A stretch of 10,707 bases of DNA from VBAS01 sp964581455 (GCA_964581455.1 CAZOOT010000110.1:1-10707), one strand, 5' to 3'. Positions 1 to 6,883 are shown, counted from the first letter of the stretch. Numbers and translations are program-made. Notes: generated by a model not told the origin, from the letters alone.

Positions 1-717
1 GTGGTCGTTTACGGTACTATCTCTCCAAGCTCCAACATCTGTCAATTTAGGATATTTTTTAATTTCAATCCTCCAACCTTGGTCATCAGTTAAATGCCAA
101 TGAAAGGTATTGAATTTATATAATGACATCAAATCAATATACCTTTTTACATCTTCAACTCCGAAAAAGTGACGGGCAACATCAAGCATAGCACCGCGAA
201 GTTTATAATCAGGGTAATCATTGATTGTTCCATTAGCAATTTGCCACGGACCAGACTGTACTGTATTTTTTGCAATGGAAGCAGGTAATAATTGTCTGAT
301 TGTTTGTAACCCATAAAATATTCCTGCCGGATGCTGCGCTTTTACTGAAATACCAATGTCTGAGATATTCAGCTCATACCCTTCGCTGTATAATGAAGTA
401 TCATTTACCAATGTCAATACAATACTGTTGCTTGCCCTGGTTATTGTATCAATTTGAAATGCAAAACCCGTTGCTGGTTTTAATAGAGAAACTAAATAAC
501 CAGCCAATCTGAGCAATTCCTTATTTCCGGGCTGCACCGTGATGATTGTGCTATCGTTGAGGCTAAAAAAACCCTCTGCTTTATTTACAGTTACCGGTTT
601 TGGAATAAGATTATCCAATACGGGAGCATTGGCCACCTGATTTGAATCATTCATATTGCAGGAAGAAAAAACACTTAAAACAAGTATTAATAAAAACGGG
701 ATTGATCTTAGCGACAT
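1..717 (-). CDS. Beta-N-acetylhexosaminidase (GH20) lipoprotein, N-terminal part, truncated by window edge
   Basis: An open frame of 239 codons starts at the ATG at 717 and runs without a stop off the left edge. Residues 1-20 form a lipoprotein signal ending in F-S-S-C, with Cys20 the likely lipidated residue, so the enzyme should be anchored in an envelope membrane. Residues about 35-165 resemble the GH20b alpha/beta domain that precedes the barrel, including the AGIFYGLQTIRQLLP stretch. The TIM-barrel catalytic domain begins near 171 with LRGAMLDVARHFF, and HWHLTDDQGWR lies at 206-216; both are GH20 hallmarks. The catalytic Asp-Glu pair would lie beyond the window. GH20 enzymes remove terminal beta-linked GlcNAc or GalNAc from chitin oligomers, glycans or peptidoglycan fragments. 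The exact substrate cannot be read here. Family assignment is firm. Confidence 0.93.
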   Translation of the reverse strand, partial: MSLRSIPFLLILVLSVFSSCNMNDSNQVANAPVLDNLIPKPVTVNKAEGFFSLNDSTIITVQPGNKELLRLAGYLVSLLKPATGFAFQIDTITRASNSIVLTLVNDTSLYSEGYELNISDIGISVKAQHPAGIFYGLQTIRQLLPASIAKNTVQSGPWQIANGTINDYPDYKLRGAMLDVARHFFGVEDVKRYIDLMSLYKFNTFHWHLTDDQGWRIEIKKYPKLTDVGAWRDSTVNDH

Positions 718-824
718 ATTGTTTATTTATTACTGAAGATATTTAAAAATAAATTTAATTAAACACCGAAAACTCAGAAAATGTGTGTGAACAATGTGTT
801 TCTAAGAATTTGAATTATAGATAT

Positions 825-1592
825 TCAGATCTGATTAGCAACATCCAGTTCCTTAATTTGTTTTTTATAGTCAGCCGGCAATACAAGGGACTTTAAGAAC
901 CAATCCAGTTTTATTATCCTGCTTAATTTATAGATAGCAATAACCGGGGACAACCAGGATATACTACCCATTTTCAGCAATTTTTTTACAAACTTGGGGA
1001 GCACAAGCTTCTGTGATTCGATCACTAATTTATAACGCATCCATCCAAGATGTTTCCTGTACTGTTTATAAAGATCAATTGTATAATGACTTTTAACAAG
1101 ATCTTTCTGAAGATGCTCATTTCTCATAATTGTCCATTGATGATAATCTGACGGCAATCCTTTTATTCCCATTCGCTGACCAACACGATAGAAAACATCA
1201 AACAGATTCTCTTTTTCTGCATATGACATTTTTCTTTCCAGCAATTCAAATGATGCCTGAGAATAATGAATCAGCATGAATAGCACATCCCTGTAAGCCC
1301 AATCAGGTATCTTTTTCCCCCTGTTGCTTTCTACAGACTCATGAATTGCTGAAATTTTATCAATTGCTTTGAATGCCGCTTCCTTTTCTGAAAAAACAAT
1401 CTGCCTTGCATACATCACGGTGGAAAATAATCTACCCAATGGATCTGCAGGAAGGCGGCCAGTGAAATATAACCAGTCAACTGCTTTATTCAAAGCAAAC
1501 TCAGCAGAAGCTCCGGCAAAAACAAACAATATAGTATCTGCTTTCCCCCAGATTCTTCTTACGATGGATTGTTTTTTAACAAAATACTCCAT
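825..1592 (-). CDS. DUF2236 / MpaB-like (rubber-oxygenase-type) oxygenase family protein
   Basis: The product is a 255-residue protein without a signal peptide. It shows the pattern of the DUF2236 family (ER-bound oxygenase MpaB / latex-clearing-protein catalytic domain): a Gly/Ala-rich helix at 20-34, a D-P-x-G-R-L-x-x-T motif at 50-58 (Arg54, Thr58), then I-H-E-S-V at 83-87 and a second helix with L-I-H at 107-109. In latex clearing protein a histidine in the equivalent region is the axial haem ligand, so His84 is the natural candidate here; that is inferred from motif spacing, not from a structure. The family is helical and often haem-binding, with oxidative roles on hydrophobic substrates, but most bacterial members are uncharacterised. 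The C-terminal third (about 180-255) is basic with hydrophobic patches and may associate with membrane. It is transcribed away from the plus-strand cluster at 2025. The substrate is unknown. Confidence 0.8.
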   Translation of the reverse strand: MEYFVKKQSIVRRIWGKADTILFVFAGASAEFALNKAVDWLYFTGRLPADPLGRLFSTVMYARQIVFSEKEAAFKAIDKISAIHESVESNRGKKIPDWAYRDVLFMLIHYSQASFELLERKMSYAEKENLFDVFYRVGQRMGIKGLPSDYHQWTIMRNEHLQKDLVKSHYTIDLYKQYRKHLGWMRYKLVIESQKLVLPKFVKKLLKMGSISWLSPVIAIYKLSRIIKLDWFLKSLVLPADYKKQIKELDVANQI

Positions 1593-2024
1593 CTGCTAAT
1601 TTATGCATTTCATCTTGGCTAAATTGGGAGATTAATTTCAGCATTCAAAGAGTTATTACTTTTTACCACTCATCAAAAGTTAATTCTGATAAAGTAGAAA
1701 TCTGAATAACTTGTTAAGCACACAAGAGAATCCATTTTTGCTAAATGATTGAAAGAAAATTACAACCATGCCCTTATTGCAGCTTACCACTTTTTAATTT
1801 TGCCGGGCAAAAGAAATTTTACGCTTTGCTGACAAGCAAACTCAATTCCACTCATCATATCAGCAACAGTTCAGATTGAAAAGTATGAATGTTACAACTT
1901 ATTTACAAAATTTTATAACAGCTAAGGATTATATGAACAGAACTTTGTTTTTTCAATGCTTTTGATCATTTTTTTTGCAAAATTTAAATTACCATCAGCA
2001 TTTTTATCACTAAAATTTATTACT
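1593..2024. other. Divergent intergenic region, no gene seen; possible promoter
   Basis: This AT-rich spacer of about 430 bp separates a minus-strand gene from a plus-strand gene, so it should hold promoters for both. No convincing ORF, RNA fold or repeat was found. The only recognisable signal is TAATTTTG at 1795-1802, which fits the Bacteroidota -7 consensus TAnnTTTG. A TTG sits at 1777-1779, but its 15-nt spacing is shorter than the usual 17-23. If used, it would leave a long 5' leader of about 210 nt before 2025. This is a weak, motif-only call. Confidence 0.3.
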
Positions 2025-2612
2025 GTGTCAGTTAATCTTTTAGAAATCATTCAAACTCAATTGGGATACCCTGAACTCCAAAAAATGGATCCAAACAAGC
2101 AGGCAGTAGAAACAGAACATAATATTCCGTATGAACATCGGTTTAGCCAGGCAGCCATACCCGGTGTATTAACAGCATTATATATGTACAGCCGTTCTGA
2201 TGATGGAGCAAAAAATATTTTAAACGGACACAGTACAGCACTTTGGACGGATGTTATTTTTGGGAAAAACAAAAAAGATGTGCTTCAAAAAATAGCCGAT
2301 TACTCCTCTTACTCAAAAGAAAATGCTGAAATAAAAATGAACCGGATTGCTATAGATGCAGTTAAAACTATTAAAAAAAATCTGCCGCCAGAAGGAAGCA
2401 TACAAGATGTGAAAAAGATTTTAGCTGATCAAAGTGCACATGTACTGCTTTACCTTCCTGCTGATTTACAAATGGGAGAAATTCTGAATGAGGGTACACT
2501 TGATGACCCTACCAATAAAATGGAGGGGCCAGTATCAAACATGATGCATGCAATCGGCAACCAGTTTTCTGATAATGGTGTAAAAAAAGAAGATGTTCAT
2601 GATGAATCATAA
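2025..2612 (+). CDS. Conserved hypothetical protein, DUF937-like N-terminus
   Basis: From the GTG at 2025 the product is 195 residues with no signal peptide. An in-frame ATG at 1956 would add 23 residues rich in Phe/Leu/Ile/Lys that look like translated AT-rich spacer, whereas V-S-V-N-L-L-E-I-I-Q-x-Q-L-G resembles the usual first residues of DUF937-type proteins. I therefore prefer the GTG, but the start is uncertain. After a polar linker (20-40), AIPGVLTALYMYSRSDDGAKNIL at 44-66 (Gly and Ala positions like DUF937 repeats) is followed by helices to about 150. An acidic/polar tail with D-P-T-N-K-M-E-G-P closes the protein. It is the first gene of a tight three-gene plus-strand cluster and overlaps the next start by 20 nt, which suggests translational coupling. 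The function is unknown, and the DUF937 link is a resemblance only. Confidence 0.72.
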   Translation: MSVNLLEIIQTQLGYPELQKMDPNKQAVETEHNIPYEHRFSQAAIPGVLTALYMYSRSDDGAKNILNGHSTALWTDVIFGKNKKDVLQKIADYSSYSKENAEIKMNRIAIDAVKTIKKNLPPEGSIQDVKKILADQSAHVLLYLPADLQMGEILNEGTLDDPTNKMEGPVSNMMHAIGNQFSDNGVKKEDVHDES

Positions 2613-2796
2613 AAAAAAAGTTGCAAAAACAAAAGCACTATTAAACGAAGAAGATGTACAGGAAAATCCCGACCAGCATATAGACCAGGACTTTCCGGGC
2701 TTTCCTCATCTCCCTGCTGATAAAAAAAGTATTACCGGCAAAAGGAGTGCAGAAAAAAAACCGGCAACCACTATTAAGATAGGGTCAAAAAAATGA
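2593..2796 (+). CDS. Small lysine-rich hypothetical protein
   Basis: The product is 67 residues, or 65 or 64 if the in-frame ATGs at 2599 or 2602 are used. The start lies inside the 3' end of the preceding gene, and the A-rich sequence AAGAAG just upstream suits the ATG at 2599 or 2602 better than that at 2593. The protein is low in hydrophobic residues and probably mostly disordered: a basic head (K7-K9), an acidic stretch (18-33), the motif D-Q-D-F-P-G-F-P-H-L-P-A at 31-42, then a Lys-rich tail ending S-K-K. The DxDFPGFPHxPA motif is one I associate with short Bacteroidota proteins of unknown role; that is recollection, not a search. The next gene follows after 30 bp. The position and retained frame within the cluster support a real gene. 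Confidence 0.68.
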   Translation: MFMMNHKKKVAKTKALLNEEDVQENPDQHIDQDFPGFPHLPADKKSITGKRSAEKKPATTIKIGSKK

Positions 2797-2826
2797 AGAG
2801 CATATTATTTTACTAAAATCAATCTT

Positions 2827-3237
2827 ATGAATGTAAAGAAAAAAGCAACAGCCAGGGTCTCCTCAAAAAAAGCAGTGGTCAAAAAGAAAATAGCTGCTAA
2901 AAAAAGTACAGAGAATAAAAAACCTTTAACCAAATCCTCCTCAACAAAAAAAGCTACTTCCCAAAAAACAATACTGAAAAAAGCAATTTCCAAAAAAACA
3001 GCTAACCCAAAAATAAAAAGAACAAGGAATAAAACAGTGGTTGAAGCAGTTGAAAGCAACCCGCCTCCGGTTGAAGATAAAAGCAGCACTGCAAATAATG
3101 TTATTGACCTGGTGCCCCATACCGATTTGAAAAAATTGCGGCAGAAAGAAATCCGGAATTACGACAAGTATCAAATCCGCTTATCCAGTGTTAAAAAAGG
3201 AGGGCCCAAACCTTCTGGCAAAAAGCCACTCTGGTAA
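2827..3237 (+). CDS. Lysine-rich protein with histone-H1-like tail
   Basis: This 136-residue protein contains 33 lysines, 23 of them in the first 70 residues. The N-terminal half is a low-complexity Lys/Ala/Ser/Thr tail with KKA, AAKK and SKK repeats, similar in composition to eukaryotic H1 tails and to bacterial H1-like proteins such as AlgP or HctB. A neutral to acidic linker (72-98) follows. The C-terminal segment (about 99-136) looks less degenerate: D-L-K-K-L-R-Q-K-E-I, Y-D-K-Y-Q-I-R-L-S and a terminal G-G-P-K-P-S-G-K-K-P-L-W. Nucleic-acid binding through the tail is likely on charge grounds but not shown. The opposite-strand frame here (Phe/Leu-rich) is the shadow of AAA/AAG codons. It is the third gene of the 2025-3237 cluster. 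A perfect 12-bp palindrome (AATTCCGGAATT, 3236-3247) overlaps its stop codon. Confidence 0.75.
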   Translation: MNVKKKATARVSSKKAVVKKKIAAKKSTENKKPLTKSSSTKKATSQKTILKKAISKKTANPKIKRTRNKTVVEAVESNPPPVEDKSSTANNVIDLVPHTDLKKLRQKEIRNYDKYQIRLSSVKKGGPKPSGKKPLW

Positions 3238-3353
3238 TTCCGGAATTGACTCTGTTTTTGGTAAATATTTTTATGATAGTATGTGTTCAATTTTCGAACT
3301 AACCCCTTTGCGACAAATTTTTTGTCAAAAAAAATTTAATAAAAAACATTCAT

Positions 3354-3980
3354 ATGAGTTTAAATTTCTTTTTCCCAAAACTTTTGTCTGCGGCAGCTGC
3401 AATTGCTTTAGTGTCCATATTCTCCTGCAACAATCACAGCGATAGCAACGCAACAGCAGATACAACAAAAGTGGTAACAGAAAACGAGATCCCACCAATG
3501 ATGACAGATACGATGCCTGCGCCAATGATAAATCATGCGGAAGCAATATTATCCGGTACTTATGCTGATACTACTGTGGAAGGAAAGGTAAAATTTGATT
3601 TAGACCCGGTTGGCAAAGTAAAAATGACTTTGGAAATAACCATACCTGAAAAAGCAGGTAAATCTGTAGCCATACATATTCATGAACATGGTGACTGTGG
3701 TGAATCAGGAAACCAGGCGCATGGTCACTGGAATCCCTTAAATACATTGCATGGCAAATGGGGATCGCCAGGTTTTCATGCAGGTGATATTGGCAATTTA
3801 AAATTAAATACAAAAGGAGAAGGCTATATGTCATTAATTACCGATTTATGGACACTGGGTGGCAGACCTGATAAAAATATTTTAGGAAGATCCATCATTG
3901 TCCATGGAGGTATGGATGATTATAAAACACAACCTACCGGAAATGCAGGGACCCGCATCGGATGTGGTATAATAAATTAA
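3354..3980 (+). CDS. sodC: Cu/Zn superoxide dismutase, lipoprotein
   Basis: SodC disproportionates superoxide to hydrogen peroxide and oxygen outside the cytoplasm. The product is 208 residues with a lipoprotein signal ending S-I-F-S-C25, then a disordered Ser/Thr/Asn/Pro linker of about 35 residues before the SOD beta-barrel (about 62-208). All metal ligands are visible: copper His108, His110, His125 and His184; zinc His125 (bridging), His133, His142 and Asp145. Cys115 and Cys204 match the conserved disulfide, and Arg201 in GNAGTRIGCG matches the active-site arginine that guides superoxide. The enzyme should therefore be active and membrane-anchored. It lies 116 bp after the lysine-rich cluster on the same strand and is closed by a strong terminator at 4018. 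The spacer before it holds a short inverted repeat (GACAAA-TTT-TTTGTC, 3312-3326). No specific regulator is evident. Confidence 0.95.
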   Translation: MSLNFFFPKLLSAAAAIALVSIFSCNNHSDSNATADTTKVVTENEIPPMMTDTMPAPMINHAEAILSGTYADTTVEGKVKFDLDPVGKVKMTLEITIPEKAGKSVAIHIHEHGDCGESGNQAHGHWNPLNTLHGKWGSPGFHAGDIGNLKLNTKGEGYMSLITDLWTLGGRPDKNILGRSIIVHGGMDDYKTQPTGNAGTRIGCGIIN

Positions 3981-4017
3981 ACGACTTAGATTAAGGACGG
4001 TTTGTTTTTTTGGTCAG

Positions 4018-4050
4018 AAGGACTCTCAAGGGAGTCCTTCCTTATTTTAA
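4018..4050 (+). terminator. Rho-independent terminator after sodC
   Basis: A perfect 8-bp stem, AAGGACTC (4018-4025) and GAGTCCTT (4032-4039), encloses a 6-nt loop and is followed by CCTTATTTT. It sits 38 bp after the sodC stop and precedes a gap before the next gene, as expected for an intrinsic terminator. The T-tract is interrupted (TTATTTT), so efficiency may be moderate. Confidence 0.75.
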
Positions 4051-4081
4051 TTGAAGAATATTAGAAAAGCCCCGAAGAAAC

Positions 4082-4095
4082 TGAAGTTAACTTCA
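4082..4095. promoter_or_regulatory. Perfect 14-bp palindrome, possible operator
   Basis: TGAAGTTAACTTCA is its own reverse complement. It lies after the sodC terminator and about 130 bp upstream of the secreted-protein gene at 4225, where a dimeric regulator could bind. A second small hairpin (GCCTG-CAA-CAGGC, 4169-4181) lies nearer that gene. No regulator is identified and chance occurrence in AT-rich DNA is possible. Confidence 0.3.
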
Positions 4096-4224
4096 ACAAC
4101 GTATGAATCTTACATTTTTCTTCCAGAGTTGTGTAACACTTGTGCTGTTCAACATACAGACCTTTAAAGCCTGCAACAGGCAGAGATAATCAAAAAATCA
4201 GTTTCACCTTTTAAAAATTAGTAT

Positions 4225-4707
4225 ATGAAAAAAATATTTTACGTAGCAATAATCCTGGTCGCTACATACACAATAAATGCACAGGAAGCCGTGGTTTATA
4301 AAACCAGTACCAATAATCCTGATTATAGTTCGCAGGTACCAGCAACGTTTCGTACAAATTTCCAATTAAGTTATCCAACTATTACCGCAGAAACCTGGAT
4401 ACCCATGAATGATGATTGGTGGTATACAACATACAATACTAATAACAGGATAGTCCGTGTATATTATAGTACACAACCATGGTACATGATGAGAGGCGAA
4501 AGTTTCAAGGCATCATTGCCTGTGCTTAATACATTTGTGCCTGAACAGGTGATCACAGATGCGGTCAATACCTATGGAAACAATATTTATAGCATTACAC
4601 AAAGGTTATCAGCGGAGAATGAAGAAGTCTATCATGTAACGGTTATCAGGAATGGAGTGTCAGAGATAATATTGATGAATGGAAAAGGGATTGTTACAAA
4701 ATTCTGA
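4225..4707 (+). CDS. Secreted PepSY-like protein of unknown function
   Basis: The product is 160 residues with a clear Sec signal peptide (K2, K3, hydrophobic 4-16, likely cleavage around Ala19 in I-N-A-Q), so it is exported. The mature part has two similar-length alpha/beta segments: 39-81 (V-P-A-T-F-R-T-N-F, T-A-E-T-W-I-P, then WWYTTYNTNNRIVRVYY) and 105-158 (VPEQVITDAVNTY, SITQRLSAENEEVYHVTVIRNG, then a final strand). The pattern of a helix beginning VPxxxxxxF/Y, then Y/W-rich strands, is that of the PepSY-like / BLIP-like superfamily of small periplasmic proteins common in Bacteroidota. These are often annotated only by similarity to a beta-lactamase-inhibitor fold, and no inhibitor activity should be assumed. 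The gene is monocistronic in appearance: a terminator lies upstream and a repeat element downstream. Confidence 0.72.
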   Translation: MKKIFYVAIILVATYTINAQEAVVYKTSTNNPDYSSQVPATFRTNFQLSYPTITAETWIPMNDDWWYTTYNTNNRIVRVYYSTQPWYMMRGESFKASLPVLNTFVPEQVITDAVNTYGNNIYSITQRLSAENEEVYHVTVIRNGVSEIILMNGKGIVTKF

Positions 4708-4779
4708 ATAAGGAGAGTGTACTAAACCACTTCAGTTTATAGTGAATAAATAGATCTGCAATCAATTAAAAAATAAGCA

Positions 4780-4930
4780 GAGGGGGTTGTCTCAAAAGTC
4801 TTAAATAACACAAAGAAAGCACAATAGGCAAAAAGAATTTTGAATTCGCTTTTAATACGTTGTACTTTCTTTTTGTAATTCTTCTTGAACATTGTGTTAC
4901 TAAATTCTTTGCTTTTGAAAAGGCCTCTTT
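4780..4930. repeat. Degenerate palindromic (MITE-like) element
   Basis: An imperfect inverted repeat spans about 150 bp with no ORF. The left end GGGGTTGTCTCAAAAG (4783-4798) matches the complement of the right end CTTTTGAAAAGGCCTC (4912-4927) at 11 of 16 positions. Inside, TAACACAA (4806-4813) pairs exactly with TTGTGTTA (4892-4899), and AGAAAGCACAA (4814-4824) pairs at 10 of 11 with TTGTACTTTCT (4860-4870). Ends of the form GAGGnTGTCTCAAAAG remind me of inverted-repeat ends of Bacteroidota insertion sequences, so a decayed miniature transposable element is the best reading. No target-site duplication was recognised. The rest of the gap between the flanking genes (4708-4779 and 4931-5063) shows no gene I can support. 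Confidence 0.5.
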
Positions 4931-5063
4931 AGTTTTTGATTACTACTTGCAGATTATTTGAAAGACTTCCAGGCGGACAGAATAGCCACTTTGGCAATTC
5001 CTTCGATTGCTGATACGACTTTCTCAAAATATGCTGTTTGCAAGCAATGCCCAATAGTTTTAT

Positions 5064-5486
5064 TTATACTAACTGAAGACCATAATAACCAACAACAGTA
5101 AATAAACTGCAACGGGTGATAACACCAATGCAACAGAATACAAATAGTTTTTTCATATTCACATTTAATGCTGTGCCTACTGCAATACTAATAGGCGCCC
5201 CTACGATGATTGTGCCTAAAAATCCAAGTCCGGCAATACCATACTTATTCCATAACCGTGTTATTACAGGATGTTTTTTTGTCTCTTCTTTTCCTGGTTT
5301 CTTTTTATGAAAAAAAGCCCTGATCTTATCACCAAAAAACGCAGCAAGAATAGTTCCGGCCAGGCCACCGGTAACACTTGCAGAAAAAATCACCCAGGGA
5401 GAGAGTCCAAAAATAAATCCGGCAGGAATAGCAGCATATATTTCAAAAGTGGCAAGACCAGCTACAGTTAATATTTCTAAAATCAT
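5064..5486 (-). CDS. Small multidrug-export-type integral membrane protein
   Basis: The product is a 140-residue, very hydrophobic protein. Hydrophobic segments lie at about 3-28, 31-52, 83-107 and 113-137. A cytoplasm-like basic loop, H-K-K-K-P-G-K-E-E-T-K-K-H, separates the two halves at 60-72. E15-I-Y-A-A-I-P-A-G together with F-G-L-S-P-W and the later RLWNKYGIAGLGFLG (77-91) and G-A-P-I-S-I-A-V-G (96-104) fit the small multidrug export family (COG2426 / Sm_multidrug_ex), usually about 150 residues. Transport activity in that family is poorly established, so the name is a family label rather than a function. The start is the ATG at 5486; 160 bp separate it from the minus-strand gene upstream. 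Confidence 0.62.
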   Translation of the reverse strand: MILEILTVAGLATFEIYAAIPAGFIFGLSPWVIFSASVTGGLAGTILAAFFGDKIRAFFHKKKPGKEETKKHPVITRLWNKYGIAGLGFLGTIIVGAPISIAVGTALNVNMKKLFVFCCIGVITRCSLFTVVGYYGLQLV

Positions 5487-5646
5487 AGATACGGTATAAA
5501 TAAATGTGGATACAAAAGCTTGTAAAGTTAGTTGAAATGAATTCTGCTGTGTCTGAAACTTATTGTTAAATTATTTCAAAAATCATTCAGCAGTAAATAC
5601 TCAGGACTCATAATATTTGGCGCTATGGAATAAGAACCTGATTTTT

Positions 5647-6120
5647 TTATCGTAATGAAGCAATTTCTATACTGTAATCATGTTGCAGGTCTTCATGCAG
5701 TGTAGCAAGTGCAGTGTCAATCTTTTTTAATTGTCCTTCATAAATATTATTGAGAACTGTATTTTGCCGGTAGGAAATACCGGAAGTTTTTAATTGCATG
5801 CAAAAAAAGATCCTGAGATCCATATCGGTTTGTTTATTGCCGCTATACCGGGAATGTTTATTGACAACCCTTAGTATTTTCCGGAGTGTTTTTTTGGCAA
5901 AGTAAATATGACTGAGATCGATCTCCGCAAACAGAGCTGCTATTTCCTCTTTGATATTATTGATATAGTGTTGTTCATCCTCCGCTTCAAAGAGCAGGTA
6001 GGTTAGCAATTCTTTGTTTTCTTTTTTAAATCTTGCGAGCCGCAGGCAGAGAGCCATCAGCTCCCCTGCTTTACGGGTAACCAGCTCTTGTTTTAATTCC
6101 TGTATGGAAGATGTTCTCAT
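5647..6120 (-). CDS. Conserved helical hypothetical protein
   Basis: The product is a 157-residue soluble protein with no signal or membrane segment. It is predicted by eye to be nearly all helix: amphipathic stretches at about 5-32, 36-66 (with an acidic E-A-E-D-E-Q patch at 45-50), 71-90, 98-113 and 118-148. The middle contains a basic run, K-K-T-L-R-K-I-L-R-V-V-N-K-H-S-R-Y-S-G (76-94), ending in a Gly turn, which looks like the most conserved part. I recall similar proteins in Bacteroidota without a known function and do not recognise a named domain. It lies 82 bp downstream of the GNAT gene on the same strand, so co-transcription is possible. ATG at 6120 is the start. Confidence 0.72.
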   Translation of the reverse strand: MRTSSIQELKQELVTRKAGELMALCLRLARFKKENKELLTYLLFEAEDEQHYINNIKEEIAALFAEIDLSHIYFAKKTLRKILRVVNKHSRYSGNKQTDMDLRIFFCMQLKTSGISYRQNTVLNNIYEGQLKKIDTALATLHEDLQHDYSIEIASLR

Positions 6121-6202
6121 GCAATAAATTTAAATCATTAAAGGATGCCTAGGTAAAACTGAAATGAAAGCTAAGTGCGGGGCAGGCAGAAACCGGGAAA
6201 AC

Positions 6203-6883
6203 TCATTCCTTTTTCATAAAATAAAAATTCATCTGTCCCGAAACAGTGAACCCCATCCTTTCATAGAGAGCAATGGCCCGATGGTTATTATCCCGAACAT
6301 GAAGAAAAGGATGCTGACCCTGTTGGAGGATAAGCTGCAATTGATGTTGCAATAATTTAAATGCATATCCCTTTCCTGTATTATCCGGGTGTGTACATAC
6401 AGCACTGATCTCGGTATAATTTTGAACATGCAGCCTTTGTCCCGTCATAGCCACAAGATGATCTTTTTCAAAAATTCCAAAGTAGTTTCCAAAATTAATT
6501 GTCTTTGGCCCGAAAGGTCCGGGTTTGGTTAGTTTAGCAAGGTGAATCATTTGCTCCACATGTTCTTCCTCCAGAGGTATAAGATTGGAAAAATCAGAGT
6601 TGAATGCTCCACCGTTTTCATACACAAATTGCAAACCTTTTATCTCATCTTCTAAAATCCAGCCGGGGGGTTGTGTAAAAGGAAAAGGAGTAGCATACAG
6701 AATATTTCTGCCGGAAGGCAGTTGTTCATACAGATCTGCAAACCCATTTTCATAATCTGTATCAAATCCGGCAAAAGGAGAAACTTCTTCGTCAAAGTAT
6801 TTCACCTGCCCGTTTCCAAAACTCAGGTGTCCGTCGCCGGAAAGTAAAGCATGATAAACCGGGTTACTCAATAAATGATTCAT
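6203..6883 (-). CDS. GNAT family N-acetyltransferase (FR47-like)
   Basis: The product is 226 residues. The C-terminal half carries the GNAT fold: strand beta4 EISAVCTHP (158-166), then the acetyl-CoA pyrophosphate loop D-N-T-G-K-G-Y-A (167-174) leading into helix alpha3, and the motif-B region LHVRDNNHRAIALYERMGF (194-212), in which Asn and Tyr/Met-Gly-Phe are typical. The N-terminal half (1-120) is a less conserved, acidic substrate-side domain with PFPFTQPPGW at 66-75. This arrangement matches FR47-like acetyltransferases, which transfer acetyl from acetyl-CoA to an amine; the acceptor cannot be predicted. ATG at 6883 is the start, with no obvious Shine-Dalgarno sequence, as is usual in this phylum. 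The next gene downstream on the same strand is the helical unknown. Confidence 0.88.
   Translation of the reverse strand: MNHLLSNPVYHALLSGDGHLSFGNGQVKYFDEEVSPFAGFDTDYENGFADLYEQLPSGRNILYATPFPFTQPPGWILEDEIKGLQFVYENGGAFNSDFSNLIPLEEEHVEQMIHLAKLTKPGPFGPKTINFGNYFGIFEKDHLVAMTGQRLHVQNYTEISAVCTHPDNTGKGYAFKLLQHQLQLILQQGQHPFLHVRDNNHRAIALYERMGFTVSGQMNFYFMKKE

Noticed and set aside
1369..1599. Plus-strand frame of 76 codons
   Set aside because: Lies wholly antisense to the well-supported DUF2236 gene and shows no independent coding signs.
1956..2024. N-terminal extension of the 2025 gene from the ATG at 1956, which would look like a hydrophobic leader
   Set aside because: The 23 residues are Phe/Lys/Leu/Ile from AT-rich DNA, and the sequence from the GTG at 2025 resembles a normal DUF937-type N-terminus. 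Not excluded, but less likely.
2805..3089. Minus-strand frame rich in Phe and Leu that looks like a membrane protein
   Set aside because: It is the antisense of the AAA/AAG-rich lysine tail gene; TTT/CTT codons on the reverse strand produce artificial hydrophobicity.
3312..3326. GACAAATTTTTTGTC inverted repeat upstream of sodC as a terminator
   Set aside because: Stem of 6 bp only, A/T-rich, followed by A rather than T on the plus strand; at most a weak operator-like site.
4954..5063. Minus-strand coding-like stretch reading ...EKVVSAIEGIAKVAILSAWKSFK and a stop
   Set aside because: Only about 35-40 codons, no ATG or convincing start, and no recognised family; could be chance or a gene remnant next to the palindromic element.
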